From assembly GCA_900548975.1 (NCBI GenBank), contig URMS01000006.1:1-64000 (forward strand): a stretch of DNA of 64,000 nucleotides, given 5' to 3'. Made by a program: the position numbers and the translations under genes. Below the pieces are notes generated by a model that was given only the letters and a program-made list of their open reading frames with translations, was not told the DNA's origin and searched no databases. The first letter of the stretch is position 1. Each line of letters starts with the position of its first letter. This stretch comes from an uncultured Porphyromonadaceae bacterium. GTDB taxonomy: Bacteria; Bacteroidota; Bacteroidia; Bacteroidales; Muribaculaceae. This document shows positions 59,773 through 64,000 of the stretch, piece after piece.

Positions 59773-59814
59773 ATTAACCGTTAACCATTAACCATTAACC
59801 ATTAACCGTTCACC
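59773..59814. repeat. Heptad tandem repeat (ATTAACC), inverse in character to the preceding array
   Basis: Five units of (A/G)TTAACC (59773-59807) are followed by GTTCACC. The unit is nearly the inverse complement of the GGGTTAT unit 23 bp upstream, so the arrays could pair. Confidence 0.9.
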
Positions 59815-59828
59815 ACATCAGAAAGAAA

Positions 59829-60737
59829 ATGAAAAAGATAATATGCATAGGCGAGCTGTCGCTCTACATGGTGCTCGACTCTCAGGGGCAGCCTCTCGGA
59901 GCTATTCCCGGAGGCCGTGTGGCCAATGCCGCCGCTATTCTGGCCCGCAATAAATTCAATGTGGTGATGGCCTCGGAGGCTGCCGCCGACCCTGTTGGCG
60001 ACATAGTGGTGAAGGCCCTTACCGATGCCGGCGCTGATGTGAGCAGCGTCGACCGCTTCACCGAGGGACATACACCGATCAATGTGTTTGTGGGCGAGTC
60101 GGAAAGCCATCCGGCAACCATTACGCGCTACGAATCGTACCCCGACGAATGCTTCGACATCGTATGGCCCCGCATCGACGAGAACGACATCGTGGTCTAC
60201 GGCGGTTTCTATGCCATCGACAAGCGCATGCAGGCACGTCTGCAGCGTTTTCTCGCCTACGCCGTCGAGCGCAAGGCGGTGATGGTGTACTTGCCCGGCT
60301 TCCTGCCGCAGCTCGAACCGCGCATTACCCGCGTGATGCCTCAGATTCTCGAGAATCTCGAGATGGCAAATGTGGTGATAGCCCGCGCCAACGATCTGGC
60401 GCTGATATTCGGCGCCGACAGTTCGGAGAGCTGCTACCACGATCATATCGACTTCTACTGCCGTTCGCTCATCGCCGTGGAGCCTGCCTGCCGCCGCATA
60501 AGCTACTACAGCGGCAAGGAGATGAGCTCGGTGGAAATACCCGAGACCACATGCGAGGGCATGATATGGAACGCGGGTGTGGTTGCCGGTGTGGCCGATG
60601 TGATAGCCACCCGCGGCTACACCGTGGCCGACCTCGACGCGCCGGGCGCGGCACTGCGCGAGGAGGTGCTCGGCCGTGCCGCCATATGCGCCAATGCCGC
60701 CGCTAAAAATATCCGCTTCCCTTATCTCGGATTCTGA
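59829..60737 (+). CDS. PfkB/ribokinase-fold protein lacking the catalytic Asp
   Basis: The 302-residue protein has the PfkB fold. The N-terminal ICIGELSLYMVLDSQGQP and the substrate-side PGGRVANAAAILARN are visible, and so is the lid region ASEAAADPVGDIVVKALTDAG. In active family members the C-terminal signature is TTGAGDxF with Asp as catalytic base. Here the aligned stretch is ETTCEGMIWNAGVVAGV, so GAGD reads CEGM and the base is Met. It is probably a non-catalytic or differently acting member, perhaps binding a sugar or nucleotide. It sits after the SIS isomerase and two repeat arrays, and no promoter of the usual type was seen. Confidence 0.85.
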   Translation: MKKIICIGELSLYMVLDSQGQPLGAIPGGRVANAAAILARNKFNVVMASEAAADPVGDIVVKALTDAGADVSSVDRFTEGHTPINVFVGESESHPATITRYESYPDECFDIVWPRIDENDIVVYGGFYAIDKRMQARLQRFLAYAVERKAVMVYLPGFLPQLEPRITRVMPQILENLEMANVVIARANDLALIFGADSSESCYHDHIDFYCRSLIAVEPACRRISYYSGKEMSSVEIPETTCEGMIWNAGVVAGVADVIATRGYTVADLDAPGAALREEVLGRAAICANAAAKNIRFPYLGF

Positions 60738-60762
60738 CCGGGTGGCAGCTGAAGCTGCCCGG
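60737..60762. repeat. Short hairpin with TGAA loop
   Basis: GGCAGC (60744-60749), loop TGAA, GCTGCC (60754-60759), extended by CCGG on the left and CGG on the right around small bulges. It directly follows the PfkB-like gene and resembles the hairpins at 50 kb. Confidence 0.65.
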
Positions 60763-60782
60763 CTGTGACAAAAAGCAATTTC

Positions 60783-60817
60783 TAATTCCTAATCCATAAT
60801 TCCTAATTCATAATATC
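60783..60817. repeat. Degenerate heptad tandem repeat
   Basis: Five consecutive 7-bp units read TAATTCC, TAATCCA, TAATTCC, TAATTCA and TAATATC, ending 6 bp before the ribH ATG. This is the same unit type as at 92-119. Confidence 0.8.
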
Positions 60818-60823
60818 CGAAAA

Positions 60824-61306
60824 ATGTCTTCTTCGAATAACGCTCCTCTCACACCGTTCCAGCGGGCCCGCGACATGCGTGTGGCCGTGGTGCGCACACT
60901 CTGGAACAGCCATATCACCGAGGCTCTTCTGGCCGGTGCTCTCGACGTGTTCAAAGGCGCCCTCGACAGCGACATGGTCGATGTGTTCGAGGTTCCCGGT
61001 GCAGTGGAACTCACCTTTGCCTCGTCGAAGCTTATCGATAGCGGCCTCTACGACGCCGTTGTGGTGCTGGGTTGCGTAATCCGTGGCGGCACACCCCACT
61101 TCGACTATGTGTGCCAGAGTGTGACCCAGGGCATAACCCACCTCAACAGCGAGTGCGACATACCGGTGGTTTTCGGCGTGCTTACCGTCGACACCGAGCA
61201 GGATGCCCTCGACCGCGCCGGAGGCAAGCTCGGCAACAAGGGTGCCGAGGCCGCACAGGCTGCCCTGCTCATGTTCGATTTCGTGGAGAAGGTCGAAAAC
61301 ATTTAG
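60824..61306 (+). CDS. ribH: 6,7-dimethyl-8-ribityllumazine synthase
   Basis: This 160-residue enzyme performs the penultimate step of riboflavin synthesis, condensing the pyrimidine with 3,4-dihydroxy-2-butanone 4-phosphate. Family motifs are VVRTLWNSHITEALLAGA, FEVPGAVELTFASS, VVLGCVIRGGTPHFDYVC with the catalytic His, and VVFGVLTVDTEQDALDRAGG. No other riboflavin gene is in the window. Two small envelope-protein genes and a SUI1 gene follow with short gaps or overlaps. Confidence 0.97.
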   Translation: MSSSNNAPLTPFQRARDMRVAVVRTLWNSHITEALLAGALDVFKGALDSDMVDVFEVPGAVELTFASSKLIDSGLYDAVVVLGCVIRGGTPHFDYVCQSVTQGITHLNSECDIPVVFGVLTVDTEQDALDRAGGKLGNKGAEAAQAALLMFDFVEKVENI

Positions 61307-61347
61307 CACCGGCGGGTGTTTTAAAATAAAGTTAAAACACCATCGCT

Positions 61348-61629
61348 ATGGCTAAACCTGACAAAAAATCGAACGGAACGTGGAAATGGCTCATACTGGC
61401 CATTTTCGTGGCAATCGTTGCTGTTGCCGTAATCTACTATATCGGCTGGTTCGACAACAACACCCATGTAGACACTCCTGCGGGAGATAATGTAGAACAG
61501 CAGTATGCCATCGACGAAGCCGGCGCCTCGGAGCCCGGAGAAGCCGACTGGCAGAATGCCGAAGGCCAGAGCCTCGATGAAATCATTACCGAGCCGGCCT
61601 CCGAAACAAAAACACCACCTTCTGAATGA
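61348..61629 (+). CDS. Small single-pass membrane protein, hypothetical
   Basis: This 93-residue protein has a basic N-terminus, one membrane segment at about residues 13-34 (WKWLILAIFVAIVAVAVIYY) and an acidic, disordered C-terminal half. I do not recognise a family. Its stop overlaps the start of the lipoprotein gene by 4 bp (ATGA), so the two are made together. The orientation, with the acidic tail outside, is inferred from the positive-inside rule. Confidence 0.75.
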   Translation: MAKPDKKSNGTWKWLILAIFVAIVAVAVIYYIGWFDNNTHVDTPAGDNVEQQYAIDEAGASEPGEADWQNAEGQSLDEIITEPASETKTPPSE

Positions 61630-62063
61630 AGAATCTCTTGTATGCGATAGCGGTAGTGGCGGCATTGTGTGCCTCGTCGGCATGTTCGCGCACCCCCGTC
61701 ACACCGATGTCGGAACTCGACCGTGTCGAGGAAGCCTTCGGACAGGGCCGCTATGCCGCTGCCCAGGCCATGGCCGACAGTCTGGTGATAGGCTCGAAGT
61801 TCGGCTCTCTCGACACGTGGGATCTGTGCCGCCTGTCGCTGGCTCTGATGAACCTCGGCGAGACTGCTGGCGACTCGGAAGTCAACACCGCTTTCGCAGC
61901 CCGCTGCGTGCGGGCCGCTTTCACCCGCGACAGCGACTCGACCGCCCTATACATAAGGGCCATGAACAATGAAGACCGCGCACGCCTGTTGCTGCTGGTG
62001 AATATAAACGAGGCATCGCACAGCGCGCCTGCCGATGAAGATTCGCTATACTATGAAGAATAA
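61626..62063 (+). CDS. Small lipoprotein with helical repeats, hypothetical
   Basis: This 145-residue protein has a lipobox near residue 20 (ASSAC). The mature part is helical, with a TPR-like pattern (ELDRVEEAFGQGRYAAAQAMA, DLCRLSLALMNLGETAG), and ends in an acidic DEDSLYYEE. I do not recognise a named family. It overlaps the previous gene by 4 bp and the SUI1 gene by 11 bp, so it lies in the middle of a tightly packed operon. Confidence 0.8.
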   Translation: MKNLLYAIAVVAALCASSACSRTPVTPMSELDRVEEAFGQGRYAAAQAMADSLVIGSKFGSLDTWDLCRLSLALMNLGETAGDSEVNTAFAARCVRAAFTRDSDSTALYIRAMNNEDRARLLLLVNINEASHSAPADEDSLYYEE

Positions 62064-62397
62064 CGACTGGCGCGACAGCCTGGCCGCTCTGCGCGGCACC
62101 ATGGGTGAGCCCGATCCGGAACCCGAACCCGAAATGCCGGCGGAGGCTGCCGCCACACCCGCGCAGGGCCGCCTCGACATAGTGCTCGAGAAAAAAGGGC
62201 GCGCCGGCAAGTGCGCCACCATAATATGCGGCTTCACGCTGCCCGACGACGAAGTCGACAGCATAGCCGCCGCCCTGAAGCGCTCGCTGGGCTGCGGCGG
62301 CTCGTCGCGCGGCGGCGAAATACTCATTCAGGGCGACCGCCGGCAGGATGTGCTGCGTCTGCTTGCCGAACGCGGGTTCAAGGCCCGAATTTGTTAA
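62053..62397 (+). CDS. SUI1/eIF1-like translation factor (YciH family)
   Basis: This 114-residue protein has an acidic Pro-Glu-rich N-terminal tail (about 1-40) and a SUI1 domain (about 45-114). The domain shows VLEKKGRAGKCATIICGF, a GCGGSSRGGEILIQGD stretch and DVLRLLAERGFKARI. Bacterial SUI1 proteins such as YciH are linked to initiation fidelity in E. coli. The ATG at 62053 is chosen because it overlaps the lipoprotein stop by 11 bp and removes a non-conserved extension. It is the last gene of the ribH group. Confidence 0.92.
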   Translation: MKNNDWRDSLAALRGTMGEPDPEPEPEMPAEAAATPAQGRLDIVLEKKGRAGKCATIICGFTLPDDEVDSIAAALKRSLGCGGSSRGGEILIQGDRRQDVLRLLAERGFKARIC

Positions 62398-62409
62398 AAA
62401 TTCATGGTT

Positions 62410-62443
62410 TTTGCGTGCATTTTAGTGCTTTTCACTATTTTTG
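62410..62443 (+). promoter_or_regulatory. Promoter of the HTCS-like gene (TTTG-N22-TATTTTTG)
   Basis: TTTG at 62410-62413 and TATTTTTG at 62436-62443. The spacer is slightly long, and the ATG at 62456 is only 12 bp after the -7 box, so the leader is very short. Confidence 0.6.
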
Positions 62444-62455
62444 CACTCATAAACC

Positions 62456-64000
62456 ATGAAACGCAACACATTATCACTTACTGCATTGATTGCGGCGTCC
62501 GTGCGATATGCCTCCACACTTCTCGCCATTATCTTGTTCTATTCGGGGGTGTGCAGCGCACAGTCGACGGCAGGCCGTGCGGTTGGCCGTAATGTCAACG
62601 ACCGCGAATTTCGCCCGCTGACTACCGACAATGGTCTCAGCGATCAGCTGGTAAATGTTATTTTCAAGGATTCCCGCGGTTTCGTATGGCTCGGAACCGG
62701 TGTTGGCGTCGACCGTTTCGACGGCAATAATATGGTCAACTATACCTTTCCCGAGACCGACGGCCCTCCGCGGCGCATCACCGCCATCACCGAGGGCAAC
62801 GACGGCCGCGTGTTCATAGGCAGCTACAGCGGCCTGTTCGAGGCTGCCGACGGAGGCTCGCTCGTGCCTGTGCTGCCGGAGTGCATCAATTTCCGCGTCT
62901 ACGCCATGGTACACGACCGCGCCAGCAAGCTCTATGCCGGTACGGCGCAGGGACTTTTCATCTACGATGTGCTTACGGGCAAGGTAGAGCAGAAACTGAT
63001 ACACCGCGACGTCCTTTTCAGCGACAACGAGGTGACGGCTCTTGCCTTTGCCTCGGGCAACGCCCTGTGGATGACCACCCAGCACACCCTTCATCGCCTC
63101 AACCTTGCCGACGGCACCCTCTCGTCGATACCCATTGACACCGACGGCCCGGTGAAAAGTATCATCGACCTTGGCGACAAGCTCTATCTCGGCAGCTACG
63201 GCTCGGGGGTGATAGTGTACGACATCGCTTCACGGACTTTTACCAAAATACCGCGTGTGGGCAACGATCTGGTGACGGCGCTGTGCGTCGACCCCTCGCG
63301 CCCGCAGTCGATCTATGTGTCGACCGACGGCGAAGGAGTGTTCCGCCTCGACAATGACGGCGCCGAGCCGGTATTCAGCTCGCGGCACATACGGTCGAAA
63401 TCGATCTATTCCATGCTTGTCGACGAGCGCGGCCTCTTCTGGATGGGCTACTACCAGAGCGGAGCCGACTATACGCCATTCTACGACGATATTTTCGACG
63501 TGTACTCTTTTCCGGGCCATATCGACACACGGTCGACGGCCGTGCGCGCCGTGAGTGTCGACGGGCCTCGCAAACTTATAGGCACCCGCGAGGGACTGTA
63601 CTATATCGACGAGGAAAAAGGCCGCTCTATATCTTTCCGCAGTCCGCGGCTGCGTTCGAACATCATATTCTGCATCACTCCGGTCGACGGCCGCTTCTAC
63701 ATCGGTACCTACAACGGCGGCATGTATGTGTTCGACCCCGCCACCCTCTCGCTTGCCGACTTCGAGGGCGGTACGGCCGACCCCTTCGTCACCGGGACTA
63801 TATTCGCCGTGGCAGTCGATGCTAACGGCGAGCGGTGGGTGGGCACATCGGACGGCGTGTTCCGTTTCGCCGACGGCCGTATGGTGTCGCACTTCACTTC
63901 CGACAACTCTCAGCTGCCTTCGGGCAATGTGTACGACATATATTTCGACAGCGCCGGCCGCGGCTGGATGTGCACAGAGAACGGTATGGCCGTGTGGAAC
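62456..64000 (+). CDS. Hybrid two-component system sensor, propeller domain (partial)
   Basis: The reading frame is open for 515 codons to the window edge. A signal peptide or membrane anchor covers about residues 1-37 (ending GVCSAQS). Regulator-propeller repeats of the two_component_propeller type follow, with recurrent lines such as FRPLTTDNGLSDQLVNVIFK, DSRGFVWLGTGVGVDRFDG and GERWVGTSDGVFRF. Full-length proteins of this class have about 14 propeller blades, a Y_Y_Y domain, one membrane segment, a histidine kinase, a receiver and an AraC-type HTH, and sense glycan fragments. Those parts lie beyond the window, so the HTCS assignment is inferred. A polysaccharide-use locus may follow. Confidence 0.88.
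   Translation, partial: MKRNTLSLTALIAASVRYASTLLAIILFYSGVCSAQSTAGRAVGRNVNDREFRPLTTDNGLSDQLVNVIFKDSRGFVWLGTGVGVDRFDGNNMVNYTFPETDGPPRRITAITEGNDGRVFIGSYSGLFEAADGGSLVPVLPECINFRVYAMVHDRASKLYAGTAQGLFIYDVLTGKVEQKLIHRDVLFSDNEVTALAFASGNALWMTTQHTLHRLNLADGTLSSIPIDTDGPVKSIIDLGDKLYLGSYGSGVIVYDIASRTFTKIPRVGNDLVTALCVDPSRPQSIYVSTDGEGVFRLDNDGAEPVFSSRHIRSKSIYSMLVDERGLFWMGYYQSGADYTPFYDDIFDVYSFPGHIDTRSTAVRAVSVDGPRKLIGTREGLYYIDEEKGRSISFRSPRLRSNIIFCITPVDGRFYIGTYNGGMYVFDPATLSLADFEGGTADPFVTGTIFAVAVDANGERWVGTSDGVFRFADGRMVSHFTSDNSQLPSGNVYDIYFDSAGRGWMCTENGMAVWN

Overview
The window looks like chromosomal DNA of a high-GC member of the Bacteroidales, most likely Muribaculaceae or a close relative (an inference from gene content; no 16S is present). 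The evidence is the Bacteroidetes promoter signature (TTTG, 19-22 nt, TAnnTTTG) in front of many genes, the near absence of Shine-Dalgarno sequences, and a set of typical Bacteroidetes families: DUF349, DUF4332, DUF4294, NigD-like lipoprotein, the lipidated TamA homologue TamL next to TamB, a histone H1-like protein, CotH and giant secreted proteins with type IX-like C-terminal domains, GH89 and GH32-like enzymes, and an HTCS-type propeller sensor. No rRNA, tRNA, CRISPR array, insertion sequence or complete prophage was seen.

Layout. 0.1-4.4 kb: an M23 peptidase divergent from alaS, then a DUF4332 helix-hairpin-helix protein. 4.4-10.5 kb: a compact sugar locus, with two overlapping GH32-like genes divergent from a GntR-type regulator and a sedoheptulokinase-like FGGY kinase; both promoters and a set of TTTGCATTTA boxes lie in the shared intergenic region. 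10.6-11.9 kb: a short AT-rich accessory stretch with a small membrane protein and a KilA-N protein. 12-20 kb (minus strand): an outer-membrane barrel, a NapH/NapG-like polyferredoxin fusion, an aldo/keto reductase-ferredoxin and a 1484-residue secreted multidomain protein. 20-32.5 kb (plus): DUF349, a polyprenyl-phosphate sugar transferase, an AddA-like helicase-nuclease, a C69 peptidase, a SlyD-like isomerase, a LolD-like ATPase, a NigD-like lipoprotein, DUF3467 and cysS, ending in a perfect 23-bp hairpin. 32.6-36.7 kb: a secreted CotH protein and two secreted proteins of unknown role. 36.8-40.2 kb: rplS, mdh, a thioredoxin lipoprotein and a DbpA-like helicase. 40.2-49.9 kb: tamB-tamL, a NUDIX hydrolase and an LTA-synthase-like membrane phosphotransferase. 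49.9-50.4 kb: a gene-free tract packed with short hairpins. 50.4-56.4 kb (minus): histone H1-like, queC, queF, a TlpA-like protein, hpf, xerC and a GH89 enzyme. 56.6-62.4 kb (plus): an ECF sigma factor, DUF4294, xerD, a SIS isomerase, a PfkB-like protein lacking the catalytic Asp, ribH, two small envelope proteins and SUI1. 62.5 kb to the end: the start of an HTCS-like sensor that runs off the window.

Most coding content is ordinary core genome. The least explained structure is in the spacers. One element type is a short hairpin with a 3-6 nt loop: ten or so copies lie between 49.88 and 50.41 kb, with others at 57.15, 57.31 and 60.74 kb. The other is a strictly 7-bp-periodic degenerate tandem repeat at 92-119, 59703-59750, 59773-59814 and 60783-60817. 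In coding DNA the points of note are the GH32-like/FGGY/GntR locus, one GH32-like protein with altered catalytic positions, the NapH-NapG fusion, the PfkB-like protein with the GAGD motif replaced, and the LtaS-like enzyme with Ser where Thr is expected.
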